Source: Maribacter polysaccharolyticus
GTDB taxonomy: Bacteria; Bacteroidota; Bacteroidia; Flavobacteriales; Flavobacteriaceae
Direction: 5' to 3'
Length of the DNA stretch: 64,000 bases
Assembly (NCBI RefSeq): GCF_028882255.1
Contig: NZ_JARBUY010000001.1
Coordinates: forward strand, 1,208,344 to 1,272,343
Shown: piece by piece, positions 17,908 to 27,146 of the stretch
Position numbering within the stretch: the first letter of the stretch is position 1
Layout: each line of letters opens with the position of its first letter
Program-made: the position numbers and the translations under genes
Notes under the pieces: model-generated
The model's database searches: none
Seen by the model: only the letters and a program-made list of their open reading frames with translations
Told to the model about the DNA's origin: nothing

Positions 17908-19986
17908 TTATGAATTTAATTTATTCTTATAATAATCGTAAATCGCAAATTGGGATCGCACCTTGGGTTTATGGTTCTTCTTATAGGCATTGTCCTGTTT
18001 CGCCGAGAACATACGGGCCTTTACGTTATCGTTCCAAGAAATCTCAAAGGTATCGATCAACTCCTGTTTTACATCCCCATCATAGATGCGACACCCGACC
18101 TCTACCCTATTATCCAAGTTTCTGGTCATCCAATCCGCCGATGAAATATAAACCTTTGGGTCATCTTCATTACAAAAAATAAATACCCTTGGATGCTCCA
18201 AGAACTTATCGACCACACTTATGGCCTCGATATTCTCACTCATTCCCTTCACCCCAGGTATCAGGCAACAAATACCCCGGATGATCAATTGGATCTTTAC
18301 ACCGGCATTGCTCGCCTCATATAATTTATCGACCATTTTGTACGATGTAAAACTGTTCATTTTAATCTTTATATAGGCCTGTTTACCAGCTTTTGCATTC
18401 CTGATTTCTTTATCGACCAAAGAAATGAAATAGCTTTTCGTATAGTGGGGAGAAACCACCAAATGTTTGTATTTATTGATTTTATACGTAGTGGTAAAAA
18501 AGTCGAATACCTTGTTCAATTCCTTCAATATGGGCACATGTGCCGTAAAAAGGGTGTAATCGGTATAGATTTTTGCCGTTGATTCGTTAAAATTACCCGT
18601 GCTGATGAATCCGTACCGCTTTATTTTATCGCCTTCCTCCCTTTCGATCACACATATTTTACTATGTACCTTAAGCCCTGGGATACCAAAAATAAGCTTG
18701 ACCCCTTCTGCCTGCAATTGTTCTGCATATTCTATATTCGCCTGCTCGTCAAAACGCGCCCTTAGCTCGATCTGCATGGTAACCTGTTTCCCGTTCTTTA
18801 CTGCATTGACCAATGAAGCTGCCACTTGCGAATTTGACGCAAGACGATACACCGTGATCTTTATACTTCGCACCTTGGGATCCAAAGCGGCTTCCCTTAA
18901 AAATTTAATGACGTAATTGAAGGTGTGGTATGGGGTGTATTGCAAGTAATCCTTTTCTGCGATCTTTTCCAAAATACTCCCCTCCAAACTAAGTCCTTTT
19001 ATTGGTAATGGTTCAATGGGATCATACATTAAATCCTTTCTTCCCAAACTGGGGAACCCCATATAGTCTCGCCGGTTATGGTATCTTCCCCCCGGGATCA
19101 CACTGTCGGTTTCCTCCACATCCATTTTTTCCTTAAGAAATTCCAAGGTATCCTTACCAATGCGGTTATCGTATACAAAACGTACGGGATCACTGATTTT
19201 TCTACCCTCGACACTTTGGGATAGCTTTTCTATAAAACTCTTACTTAGATCACTATCAATATCCAACTCGGCATCACGGGTTATCTTTATCATATGTGCC
19301 GTGATCGATTCATAGGAAAACATCGTAAATATGTTGCGAAGGCAATAGCGAATCATGTCATCGAGTATGATGATATAATCCTTGCCATCGATTTTCGGCA
19401 ACACGATAAACCGGTCTATACCTTTTGGGATTTCAATAAGTGCATATTTTACATTTTTCCTGTTCTTTTGGGCACCTTCTTCTGGAATCAATACCATCTT
19501 TACCGCCAGATAAGCCGCAGTGTCCTTAAGTGTAGGGAATTCGGTAAGATCATTGAGGATAATGGTCATCAATACCGGACTTACCTTTTGGGCGAAATAT
19601 GATTTTACGAAATCTTCATGTTCAGGTTTGATTTGGGTCTCATCGACTAGAAAAATATTTTGGGTTTCGAGCTCCTTTCGTATCTGCCTTAAAACAGTGA
19701 GACTTTTGGCCTGTTGCTTGATGACGACATTGGTGATCTCTGCCAATAGGTCTTTCGCTATTTCCCCACCCAATTCACTTTTACCTGTCTTACCGGCTTG
19801 CACAATTCGTTTTACCGTAGCGTAACGCACTTTGAAGAATTCGTCCAAATTATTTGAAAAAATCCCTATAAACCTTAGACGTTCGATCAACGGTACATTT
19901 TTATCGGCACTTTCCTGAAGTACCCTTTCATTAAAACTCAACCAACTGATCTCACGGTTTATATATTGATTTTTGATCTTTATCAT
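17908..19986 (-). CDS. ppk1: Polyphosphate kinase 1
   Basis: This 692-residue protein has the complete PPK1 plan. The N-domain begins YINREISWLSFNERVLQE, a head domain follows, and the C1/C2 phospholipase D-like domains hold the phospho-histidine region GLKVHSKICVIER near residue 438, FISTGNFNESTAKIYTD, and SADWMTRNLDNRVE near the end. It makes inorganic polyphosphate from ATP. It lies between the SixA-like gene (one-base overlap with its stop) and ppx in one operon, at the membrane-associated cytoplasm. Confidence 0.97.
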   Translation of the reverse strand: MIKIKNQYINREISWLSFNERVLQESADKNVPLIERLRFIGIFSNNLDEFFKVRYATVKRIVQAGKTGKSELGGEIAKDLLAEITNVVIKQQAKSLTVLRQIRKELETQNIFLVDETQIKPEHEDFVKSYFAQKVSPVLMTIILNDLTEFPTLKDTAAYLAVKMVLIPEEGAQKNRKNVKYALIEIPKGIDRFIVLPKIDGKDYIIILDDMIRYCLRNIFTMFSYESITAHMIKITRDAELDIDSDLSKSFIEKLSQSVEGRKISDPVRFVYDNRIGKDTLEFLKEKMDVEETDSVIPGGRYHNRRDYMGFPSLGRKDLMYDPIEPLPIKGLSLEGSILEKIAEKDYLQYTPYHTFNYVIKFLREAALDPKVRSIKITVYRLASNSQVAASLVNAVKNGKQVTMQIELRARFDEQANIEYAEQLQAEGVKLIFGIPGLKVHSKICVIEREEGDKIKRYGFISTGNFNESTAKIYTDYTLFTAHVPILKELNKVFDFFTTTYKINKYKHLVVSPHYTKSYFISLVDKEIRNAKAGKQAYIKIKMNSFTSYKMVDKLYEASNAGVKIQLIIRGICCLIPGVKGMSENIEAISVVDKFLEHPRVFIFCNEDDPKVYISSADWMTRNLDNRVEVGCRIYDGDVKQELIDTFEISWNDNVKARMFSAKQDNAYKKNHKPKVRSQFAIYDYYKNKLNS

Positions 19987-20471
19987 TATTTCAAGTATTT
20001 AGGGAAAACAGTATTGACGGTGGAACCCATTCCCAAGGCATTCCATTCATTTATTTCAAACTTCAAGTGAACCAGTCCACTGGTCGGTACGTTATCGATA
20101 TATTGGTTTCCCAAACTATTTGCAAGATGGGTAAAAGCATGGTTATGGCCGAATACCATAACCGTATTCAAGGAATCATCCAGATTCCCGATAAATTGCA
20201 GGACATCGTCTCCCGAGAAATCGTAAAGCCCTTCGGCCAATTGGAATTGGTCAAAAGGCAAATTAAGGTTCCTTAAAAAAATCATACAGGTATGCAAAGC
20301 CCTTATGGCCGGACTCGAAAATACGGCATCGGGCATTATTCCCTTTTTCCTAAAGGCCCCGGCCACCAAATGACCATCTTTGATCCCTCTTTCCATAAGG
20401 GGACGATCCTTATCATTTACGGGATATTCCCATGAGGATTTACCGTGCCGAACCAATATTAACTGTTTCAT
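19986..20471 (-). CDS. SixA-like histidine phosphatase family protein
   Basis: This 161-residue small histidine phosphatase has the RHG motif (LILVRHGKSSWE) at residues 5-16, RALHTCMIF near 59 and the second catalytic histidine in VFGHNHAFTHL near 110. SixA-type enzymes dephosphorylate phosphohistidine, for example on HPt proteins. Its stop overlaps the ppk start by one base, so it is the first gene of a SixA-ppk-ppx operon. A role in adjusting phosphohistidine or polyphosphate metabolism is inferred from that context. Confidence 0.9.
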   Translation of the reverse strand: MKQLILVRHGKSSWEYPVNDKDRPLMERGIKDGHLVAGAFRKKGIMPDAVFSSPAIRALHTCMIFLRNLNLPFDQFQLAEGLYDFSGDDVLQFIGNLDDSLNTVMVFGHNHAFTHLANSLGNQYIDNVPTSGLVHLKFEINEWNALGMGSTVNTVFPKYLK

Positions 20472-20551
20472 CTACCTTTTCGATTTATTACGACGCTCTT
20501 AAAATTAAACAATCATGGAAAGCATTCGTAAAAGTTATACCTATATTTAAC

Positions 20552-21199
20552 TTAAGGGGCCAATCGTTCTATTTTCCAATCGTAATCCTCCTGTAAGGAA
20601 AATCGGATTCTATCATGAAGCCGATTGGGCCGTCCTTGCCAAAATTCGATGGAAACAGGCCGTACCAAATACCCACCCCAATAGTCCGGTCGCGGAATTT
20701 CTTTACCGGTGTATTGTTCTTGCAATCCTTTCAGACCGTCTTCCAAAACTTTCCGGGAAGGAATGACCTCACTTTGGTGCGATACAATAGCCCCCAACTT
20801 ACTGCCCTCGGGTCGGGATTCAAAATAACCATCGGATAAGTTCCCCGATATTTTTTCCGCCGTTCCTTTTATGATTACCTGACGCTCCATGGAATGCCAG
20901 AAAAACGAAATGCAAACCTTCGGGTTTGCTGCGATAGCCCTACCTTTTTCACTTTCGTAATTGGTATAAAAGATAAACCCCTCATAAGTATACCTTTTTA
21001 GAAGCACCACCCGGTTTTTTGGAAAACCATCAAGGCCAATGGTCGAAACGGTCATGGTATTGGCCTCATCGACCGTATTGGACGCTTCAACTTCATAAAA
21101 CCATTTTTGAAACAGTTCCATGGGGTTATCTGAAATGGCTTCTTCCGTCAGTTCGCTTTTTTCGTAGGATTTTCTATAATTACTTAAATCTTTTTCCAT
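20552..21199 (-). CDS. pdxH: Pyridoxamine 5'-phosphate oxidase
   Basis: This FMN oxidase makes pyridoxal 5'-phosphate. The start is set at 21199 (MEKDLSNYRKSYEK), giving 215 residues; an in-frame ATG ten codons upstream (21229) yields an atypical extension. Recognisable are the substrate/FMN segment KNRVVLLKRY near 60, GFIFYTNYESEKGR, FFWHSMERQV, SHQSEVIPSR and the C-terminal signature SIEFWQGRPNRLHDR. It appears to be a single-gene unit. Confidence 0.95.
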   Translation of the reverse strand: MEKDLSNYRKSYEKSELTEEAISDNPMELFQKWFYEVEASNTVDEANTMTVSTIGLDGFPKNRVVLLKRYTYEGFIFYTNYESEKGRAIAANPKVCISFFWHSMERQVIIKGTAEKISGNLSDGYFESRPEGSKLGAIVSHQSEVIPSRKVLEDGLKGLQEQYTGKEIPRPDYWGGYLVRPVSIEFWQGRPNRLHDRIRFSLQEDYDWKIERLAP

Positions 21200-21425
21200 G
21201 CTTTCGTAATCTTTTGTCAAGATATACAAAGTTCATTAAAAGAACGGAGAAAGGGAAAGCTTAAGCCGCTTTTATTGCCAATCCATTTCATGGGATACGG
21301 ATAAAAATACCACTAAAATCCTACATTCACCCTTTGCCCTCTTATTACCATGAATATTTACCGGGATAGGCGTATCGAAGTAACGATCTTACCCGAAAGG
21401 CATCGGAGTACCGGGGTGTACCCGT

Positions 21426-22331
21426 TCAAAGTTCGAACACCTTTCCATCTTCGGCCAACTCTACATTGGAAAACACTTCCATGGCCTCCTGCTTAAAGAA
21501 ATCAATGGACTTATACCTAGTGGAATAGTGCCCCAAAATCAAAGTCCCTACCGCTGCTTTAGAAGCGATTGTCGCCGCCTCCTTTGCCGTGGAATGCTTG
21601 GTTTTGGCTGTCAGATGTGCTTCGGACTCCAAAAAGGTGGATTCATGGTATAAGGTGTGTACGTTCTTTATTTGCCCTATTATATTGGGCAGATAAATGG
21701 TATCACTACAAAAGGCATAGCTTTTGGGTTCGGGCGGATCGAAGGTCAGCAATGTATTGGGCAGTATTTTACCGTCCTCCAAAGTGATGTCTTTCCCGTT
21801 CTTTATATTCTGATAGTAACTTTTATCGATTTTATATTGGGAAACGGCTTCGATATTCAATTTTCGTTCCCCTGGCTTTTCCTTAAAAAGAAAGCCATTG
21901 GTGTACACCCTGTGGTGTAGCGGAATCGTTTCGATCGTTATTTTTTCATCCTCAAAAATCTTTTCGGGCCCCTTGGACGTCAGTTCATGAAAATGCAAGG
22001 GATAATTCGTCCAGGAATCACCTAATTTCAGCAACAATGTAATTGCCTCTTTTATGCCCTTAGGACCATATATATGCAGCTTCTTATCCCTACCCAATAA
22101 GCGAAAAGTGGAAATCAACCCCGGTAATCCAAAGAAATGGTCCCCATGCAAATGGGAAATGAAAATATGGTTGATCCTTGAAAATTTTATTTTGTGCCTG
22201 CGTAGTTGTACTTGTGTTCCCTCACCACAATCGATCAAAAACATATGGTTCTTGATTTCCAACACTTGGGAAGTAGGGTTGGTCAAAGTACGTGGCGTAG
22301 CTGCATAGCAACCAAGAATATGTAGTTTCAT
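21426..22331 (-). CDS. rnz: Ribonuclease Z
   Basis: This 301-residue metallo-beta-lactamase-fold endonuclease matures tRNA 3' ends. Seen are the N-terminal MKLHILGCYAATP, DCGEGTQVQLRR near residue 34, the zinc motif HLHGDHFFGL near 60, FCSDT near 207, HESTF near 225 and the C-terminal ILGHYSTRYK. Length matches the short bacterial form. It is last in the run pyrR-pyrB-STAS-like-rnz. Confidence 0.96.
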   Translation of the reverse strand: MKLHILGCYAATPRTLTNPTSQVLEIKNHMFLIDCGEGTQVQLRRHKIKFSRINHIFISHLHGDHFFGLPGLISTFRLLGRDKKLHIYGPKGIKEAITLLLKLGDSWTNYPLHFHELTSKGPEKIFEDEKITIETIPLHHRVYTNGFLFKEKPGERKLNIEAVSQYKIDKSYYQNIKNGKDITLEDGKILPNTLLTFDPPEPKSYAFCSDTIYLPNIIGQIKNVHTLYHESTFLESEAHLTAKTKHSTAKEAATIASKAAVGTLILGHYSTRYKSIDFFKQEAMEVFSNVELAEDGKVFEL

Positions 22332-22385
22332 AAAATTGGGAATAAAATTGAAAAAAGGAAGACCTATTCGGATAGCAACTATCGA

Positions 22386-22718
22386 TCAGAGATCAAGATC
22401 CCGTTCTATTTCTTCCATTTCAATAATATCCTTGGCTTCCTGTATGGTCGGAACCACACATAATTCCTCTGGGACTTCGTCAAAGGAGACTTTCTCGGTC
22501 ACCAATACAAGCGATTTCCCTATCTCCCTATGCTTGTTCGAAATAGGCATAAACTCCAAAATATCGCCCGAGGAAAGCTTTGAAAAAGAAAATAGATTGA
22601 TAATAATATTATCGTTTTTAATCTGGGGATACCCCTTTTCAAGATTCTTTAAAAATTCCTGAATGGAAATATTTTCCTGGAATACAATGGTGGTGGTACC
22701 GTCCTTATCAAATATCAT
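22386..22718 (-). CDS. Small STAS-like hypothetical protein
   Basis: This 110-residue protein alternates strands and helices in the manner of an anti-sigma antagonist (STAS) fold: TTTIVFQENISIQEF, NIIINLFSFSKLSSGDIL, KSLVLVTEKV. A conserved phosphorylatable serine cannot be assigned with confidence. It sits 2 bp after pyrB and 54 bp before rnz. Similar small genes adjoin rnz in related genomes and are sometimes mislabelled ribonuclease Z. Function unknown. Confidence 0.65.
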   Translation of the reverse strand: MIFDKDGTTTIVFQENISIQEFLKNLEKGYPQIKNDNIIINLFSFSKLSSGDILEFMPISNKHREIGKSLVLVTEKVSFDEVPEELCVVPTIQEAKDIIEMEEIERDLDL

Positions 22719-22720
22719 AG

Positions 22721-23650
22721 CTATTGTTTTATTTTAGAAGCCAACAGATAAATTACCGCCATACGGATGGCAACCCCGTTTTCAACTTGGTTCAAGATAA
22801 TGGATTGTTTTGAATCCGCAACATCACTGGTGATTTCAACCCCTCTATTTATCGGACCTGGGTGCATGATCACGATTTCCTTGTCCAGGGAATCCAAGAA
22901 AGCCTTGTTCACCCCAAATTGCTGGGTATATTCCCTTGTTGTCGGAAAATAACTGATATCCAAACGTTCATTCTGAATGCGCAGCATATTGGCCACATCG
23001 CACCAATTCAAGGCTTTTCTTAAATCGGTTTCCACTTCAACCCCCAATGACCCGATATGTTTGGGCATCAATGTTTTAGGTCCACATACCTTTACATGGG
23101 CCCCTTGTAACTTCAAGGCAAAGATATTGGACAGGGCCACTCTGGAATGTAAAATATCGCCAACAATCACCACCTTCTTACCGGCAACATCCCCTAGCTT
23201 TTCCCGAATCGAAAATGAATCCAATAAAGCTTGGGTCGGGTGCTCATGCGCACCATCACCGGCATTTACTATGGCCGCCTTGACATGTTTGGAAAGGAAT
23301 ATCCCCGCTCCGGGATTGGGGTGTCTCATGACCACCATATCCACTTTCATCGAAAGTATATTGTTGACGGTATCGATCAGGGTCTCCCCTTTCTTCACCG
23401 AAGATTGGCCTGCCGAAAAATTGATGACATCTGCGGAAAGTCGCTTTTCGGCCAATTCGAACGACAGTCTCGTTCTTGTACTATTTTCAAAAAATATATT
23501 GGCTATGGTAATGTCGCGCAGCGAAGGAACCTTTTTAATGGATCGGTTAATGACTTCCTTAAAATGGTCTGCGGTTTCAAAAATGAGCTGAATATCCTTT
23601 TCGTTAATATATTTTATCCCCAATAAGTGATTTACACTCAGTTCGCTCAT
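22721..23650 (-). CDS. pyrB: Aspartate carbamoyltransferase catalytic subunit
   Basis: This 309-residue protein has the carbamoyl-phosphate motif FENSTRTRLSFE near residue 53, HPTQALLDSFSI near 138, and the aspartate-binding region MHPGPINRGVEI near 266. It forms carbamoyl aspartate in pyrimidine synthesis. It starts 3 bp after pyrR, so the pair is co-expressed. No regulatory PyrI is present in the window, in keeping with PyrR control. Confidence 0.97.
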   Translation of the reverse strand: MSELSVNHLLGIKYINEKDIQLIFETADHFKEVINRSIKKVPSLRDITIANIFFENSTRTRLSFELAEKRLSADVINFSAGQSSVKKGETLIDTVNNILSMKVDMVVMRHPNPGAGIFLSKHVKAAIVNAGDGAHEHPTQALLDSFSIREKLGDVAGKKVVIVGDILHSRVALSNIFALKLQGAHVKVCGPKTLMPKHIGSLGVEVETDLRKALNWCDVANMLRIQNERLDISYFPTTREYTQQFGVNKAFLDSLDKEIVIMHPGPINRGVEITSDVADSKQSIILNQVENGVAIRMAVIYLLASKIKQ

Positions 23651-23653
23651 TGC

Positions 23654-24193
23654 TTATTTATTTATCATATAAATTTGGTCCTCCCCATCATTTTCCTCCC
23701 ATAATACCACAACCCTTTCATTGTTAATGGCATCGACCTGTCTTCCACGGTAAGTAGGTTGTATGGGCAAATGTCTACTGAAACGACGGTCGATCAAGGT
23801 CAATAGTTCTATTTCGGAAGGTCGCCCAAAAGATTGTATGGCCGTTAATGCCGCCCGTATGCTTCGACCCGTATACAGCACATCATCGATCAAGACCACT
23901 TTTTTATCCTCTACCAAAAAATCGATTTTGGTCTGATTGGCCTCTAGGGTCTTATCACCCCGTCTAAAATCATCCCTGTAAAAAGTAATGTCCAAAAAAC
24001 CTACATCAATATGCTTAACCTTATATTCCTCCTTGAGTATCTTGGTGAGCCTTTCAGCTACGAACCTTCCCCTAGGTTGCATCCCTATCAAAACGGTTTC
24101 GGAAAAATCAAGATGGTTTTCAAGCAATTGGCAAGCCAATCTATGTAAGATGATGTTTATTTCTTTTGAGGAGAGTAGTACTTTTTGACTCAT
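23654..24193 (-). CDS. pyrR: Bifunctional PyrR: pyr operon regulator / uracil phosphoribosyltransferase
   Basis: This 179-residue PRTase-fold protein has the PRPP-binding loop VVLIDDVLYTGRSIRAAL near residue 96, GMQPRGRFVAERL near 38 and the LIDRRFSRHLPIQPTYRGR segment near 137. In Firmicutes it attenuates the pyr operon by binding RNA; in Bacteroidota the regulatory role is less certain, though the adjacency to pyrB supports it. No clear PyrR-binding hairpin was recognised upstream. Confidence 0.93.
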   Translation of the reverse strand: MSQKVLLSSKEINIILHRLACQLLENHLDFSETVLIGMQPRGRFVAERLTKILKEEYKVKHIDVGFLDITFYRDDFRRGDKTLEANQTKIDFLVEDKKVVLIDDVLYTGRSIRAALTAIQSFGRPSEIELLTLIDRRFSRHLPIQPTYRGRQVDAINNERVVVLWEENDGEDQIYMINK

Positions 24194-24947
24194 AGTAGGC
24201 CAGCAACACTTTTGTTACACAAAAATAGGGAATTCTAGTCAAACAATGGAAAAAATGAAAATTATCGGAAATGATCCTTGAGTACTTTTTTCGTACTTGA
24301 AAACACCCCTTATATACTTTTACCCATTCCCCTCTATTATGCGGTAAATAATAACCCGTTCTTTATACGCCCGAACACGTTTATTTATGAACAGACTCCT
24401 GCCCTGCCCTACTTGATATCACCATATTTTGTGAAGGTGATAGCTATATCCCGGAACAAATGGGCCCAGGTTTATAACCAAAGGACATGCTATCGCACCC
24501 TACAAAGCCGCACACGACCACAACCAATAAACCTACAAAGAAATGGTGAACGATCTATGGAAAGTTAGATTTAGCAGGTCGCCTACAGCAGACCCAAAGT
24601 TTTTACAAAATTCGTTTTTAGCCAAAATTTGATTAAAATCGGCATTTTATTTGGATTTCTGCCTAAAAATCATACGTTGTAGGGAAGAAATGTCCAAAAA
24701 CAGAAAAATTCCAAAATCGAAAACCAAGGAATTTCACTATTGGAAATTTACGATCATTTAAAAAAGTTCCAAATATCCGGCCCCCGGAAAGGACCGTTTC
24801 CGATTTCATATGATAATTGCGGAGCACTCCCAATACATCAATAGACAGGCCGCACCACTATTCAAGTGACATTCGTACCCTAATCGGGTCGAAGATCATG
24901 GAACAAAATTCAATCCATTAATTTAATAAAAACAGAAGAAAGGATCT
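24194..24947 (+). other. Gene-poor 754-bp region upstream of the S21 gene
   Basis: This stretch is rich in stops in all frames. Short open runs on the plus strand (such as one near 24420-24560) give no recognised family and no ribosome binding site. No repeat of note was seen. It could hold degraded coding sequence, but I cannot identify any source gene. Confidence 0.4.
24938..24944 (+). promoter_or_regulatory. Shine-Dalgarno-like site before the S21 gene
   Basis: GAAAGGA includes a six-base AAAGGA match to the classical Shine-Dalgarno sequence, three bases before the ATG at 24948. Most genes in this window lack such a motif. In Flavobacterium johnsoniae the main rpsU is reported to have a strong Shine-Dalgarno and to be autoregulated, so its presence here is meaningful. 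Confidence 0.55.
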
Positions 24948-25142
24948 ATGCTCAAAATTGAAGTAAAACAAGGGGGAAATATCGAAAGAGCCATAAAACG
25001 GTATAGGAGAAAGTACCGAAAAACCAAGGTTCTTGACCAAATCAAAGACAGGAAGCACTTCGTAAAAAATTCCCAACAACGACGCGAAACCATAATGAAG
25101 GCTGAATATCGCCAAAAATACACCGAAGAAAACATCGAATAA
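24948..25142 (+). CDS. rpsU: Divergent small-subunit ribosomal protein bS21
   Basis: This 64-residue, strongly basic protein follows the bS21 pattern: MLKIEVKQGGNIERAIKRY at the start, R-K-Y-R-K-T-K in the middle, and QRRETIMKAEYRQKY near the end. Canonical Bacteroidota S21 reads alike (ML-I-V-dG-NIdrAlkR). The usual rpsU neighbours (a tyrosine recombinase gene, translation genes) are absent, so this is likely a second, lineage-specific copy in otherwise gene-poor DNA. bS21 of flavobacteria helps sequester the anti-Shine-Dalgarno, so a paralogue could tune initiation. It stands alone, not in an operon. Confidence 0.85.
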   Translation: MLKIEVKQGGNIERAIKRYRRKYRKTKVLDQIKDRKHFVKNSQQRRETIMKAEYRQKYTEENIE

Positions 25143-25545
25143 CCATTCGTCCCAGTTGGCATGATCCCATTCGATACGCAGCGCCCAATAAGGCGCATCC
25201 TACGACTGGTATCAAAAATACCCGCCGCCAACCTGGTGTGATACACATCGTTCCGAACACACCGAAAATCAAAATAATCGAATCTTAATAATAGATAGTT
25301 GCCCAAGAAGCATATGTTATTGGGCTAACCATAAACAATCCAACATGAAGTTGCTTTATATCAAAAGAAGAACAAAAACGGAAAAACACTATAGTGCAAA
25401 AATGGGGATATTGACCACCAAGGTAACCTCCATTAAAAAATATATGGTAGGAATTCCATTAAAAACCATCCATTCTTATCGAAGAACCTACTATGGTCAA
25501 GTAAAGGCCAGTCAAGATTGTAATTTATTCATTTAAACCCAACTT
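25143..25545 (+). other. Non-coding or weakly coding spacer before proC
   Basis: The 403-bp stretch has one small plus-strand open frame (25345-25536, 63 residues, very basic, MKLLYIKRR start) that matches no family I know and has no convincing ribosome binding site. I do not call it as a gene. The open frames on the other strand near 25042-25306 overlap the S21 gene and look spurious. Confidence 0.35.
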
Positions 25546-26352
25546 ATGAAAGTATTGGTAATAGGAGCAGGAAATATGGGACTGACATATGCCGAAGGCA
25601 TGTCCAAATCAAAAATATTAAAAAAGCACAATATCATGGTGCTCGACAAGTCTAAGGAAAAAATGGATGAGGTTGACAAGATTGCCCATTTCGATGCAAT
25701 TGACCGCTTGGAAGATTGTGTTCCAAAGGCAGACATCATCTTTGTAGCCGTAAAACCTTATCATGCGGAAGAGCTTTTCAAGAGAATGAAACCGTTGGTA
25801 AACCCCGAGCAATTGGTTATTTCCATTATGGCAGGGGTTACGATCGACTATATGAAGGATTCTTTGGGAATCGATAAGATTGTAAGGGCCATGCCCAACC
25901 TTCCCGCACAAGTCGGTAAAGGCCTTACCAGTTATGTGTCGTCGGAAGCGGTGTCACGCCTGGAGCTATTTATGATAGAAGGCCTTCTGGATACGACCGG
26001 AAAATCACTCCGGGTCAAAAATGAAAAGTTCATAGATGCTTCCACCGGAATTTCAGGTAGTGGCCCCGCCTATGTCTTCTATTTCATGCAAAGCATGATG
26101 GAGGCGGCATTACAAATGGGGTTTTCCGAAAATGTTTCCAAGGTATTGGTAAGCCAGACGTTCACAGGGGCGGTTGAACTTTTCAATCAATCGAACCTTA
26201 GCCCAGACTCCTGGATGGAAAAAGTGGCCTCCAAAGGCGGCACGACCAGGGCAGCTTTGGACTCCATGGAAGACAACAACGTCAATGAAATGATCAAAGA
26301 AGCCGCTTTTGCCGCCTTTAACCGAGCGGTGGAACTTGGTGAAGAATATTAA
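25546..26352 (+). CDS. proC: Pyrroline-5-carboxylate reductase
   Basis: This 268-residue protein has an N-terminal NADPH-binding Rossmann motif (VIGAGNMGLTYAEG), the FVAVKPYHAEEL segment near 67, AMPNLPAQVG near 115 and the C-terminal dimer domain with GISGSGPAYVF near 166 and KGGTTRAALDSME near 226. It catalyses the last step of proline synthesis. It begins the proC-proB-proA run, with proB 12 bp downstream. Confidence 0.96.
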   Translation: MKVLVIGAGNMGLTYAEGMSKSKILKKHNIMVLDKSKEKMDEVDKIAHFDAIDRLEDCVPKADIIFVAVKPYHAEELFKRMKPLVNPEQLVISIMAGVTIDYMKDSLGIDKIVRAMPNLPAQVGKGLTSYVSSEAVSRLELFMIEGLLDTTGKSLRVKNEKFIDASTGISGSGPAYVFYFMQSMMEAALQMGFSENVSKVLVSQTFTGAVELFNQSNLSPDSWMEKVASKGGTTRAALDSMEDNNVNEMIKEAAFAAFNRAVELGEEY

Positions 26353-26364
26353 AAACAACCATAA

Positions 26365-27135
26365 ATGAATAAAGAATTAGTGGTCATAAAGGTCGGGACC
26401 AATGTAATGACCAATAAAGACAACAGGATAGTAAGACCGGTACTCAATAACCTGGTACAACAGATTGCCGAACTTTACGAGCGTGACATCATGACCATTT
26501 TGGTCTCTTCGGGCTCAGTAATTGCAGGCAAGGAGGTTTTAGGCAAGGCCAATATCAAAAACAAGACCCAACGAAGACAGGTATATTCGGCCATAGGCCA
26601 GCCTCGAATGATGCGCCTTTACTACAACATTTTTCGCGATTACGGAATGAAATGCGCCCAGGTACTGCCCACAAAACGGGATTTCAACCCTGGGGTACAC
26701 CGTGACAATATGATCAATTGCATTGAAGGACTCCTTTCGGAAGGTGTGGTACCCATTGCCAATGAGGACGATGCCGTTTCCGTAACGATGTCGATGTTCT
26801 CCGATAATGATGAATTGGCCACGTTAATTGCAGAATTAATGAATGCGGACAAGTTTATCGTACTGACCGATATTGATGGCCTTTATGACGGAAATCCCGA
26901 CAAGGAAGAAACAAAGGTGATCCAGGACGTGGAACCCCATGAAGACCTTGGTAAATATATTTCCAAGGGAAACAAGGAAGAAGGGGAAGGTCGGGGCGGC
27001 ATGGGATCCAAATTGGGCTATGCCCAAATGGCCGCTGCCAAAAATATCCCCACTTATATCGTAAATGGGAAAAAAGAAAATATCATCATTGATATCATTG
27101 AAGGAAAAAAAGTAGGAACAAAGGTTTCCCTATAA
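26365..27135 (+). CDS. proB: Glutamate 5-kinase, short form
   Basis: This 256-residue amino-acid kinase has VVIKVGTNVM at the start, LVSSGSVIAG near 47, the NEDDAVS block near 130 and GMGSKLGYAQMA near 211. It phosphorylates glutamate as the first step of proline synthesis. It lacks the C-terminal PUA domain of the E. coli enzyme, which may alter feedback control. proA begins 11 bp downstream. Confidence 0.95.
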   Translation: MNKELVVIKVGTNVMTNKDNRIVRPVLNNLVQQIAELYERDIMTILVSSGSVIAGKEVLGKANIKNKTQRRQVYSAIGQPRMMRLYYNIFRDYGMKCAQVLPTKRDFNPGVHRDNMINCIEGLLSEGVVPIANEDDAVSVTMSMFSDNDELATLIAELMNADKFIVLTDIDGLYDGNPDKEETKVIQDVEPHEDLGKYISKGNKEEGEGRGGMGSKLGYAQMAAAKNIPTYIVNGKKENIIIDIIEGKKVGTKVSL

Positions 27136-27146
27136 ACAAAACACCT

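Noticed and set aside
22977-23591. A 204-codon plus-strand frame within pyrB.
   Set aside because: pyrB on the other strand is beyond doubt; this frame has no family features.
25042-25306. Hydrophobic minus-strand frames opposite and beyond the S21 gene that look like a membrane protein.
   Set aside because: They are split across frames and mostly complement the basic S21 sequence, which explains the Phe/Leu-rich composition.
25345-25536. A small basic plus-strand frame of 63 residues before proC.
   Set aside because: No family, no ribosome binding site, and the spacer has no other sign of coding; recorded only as spacer.
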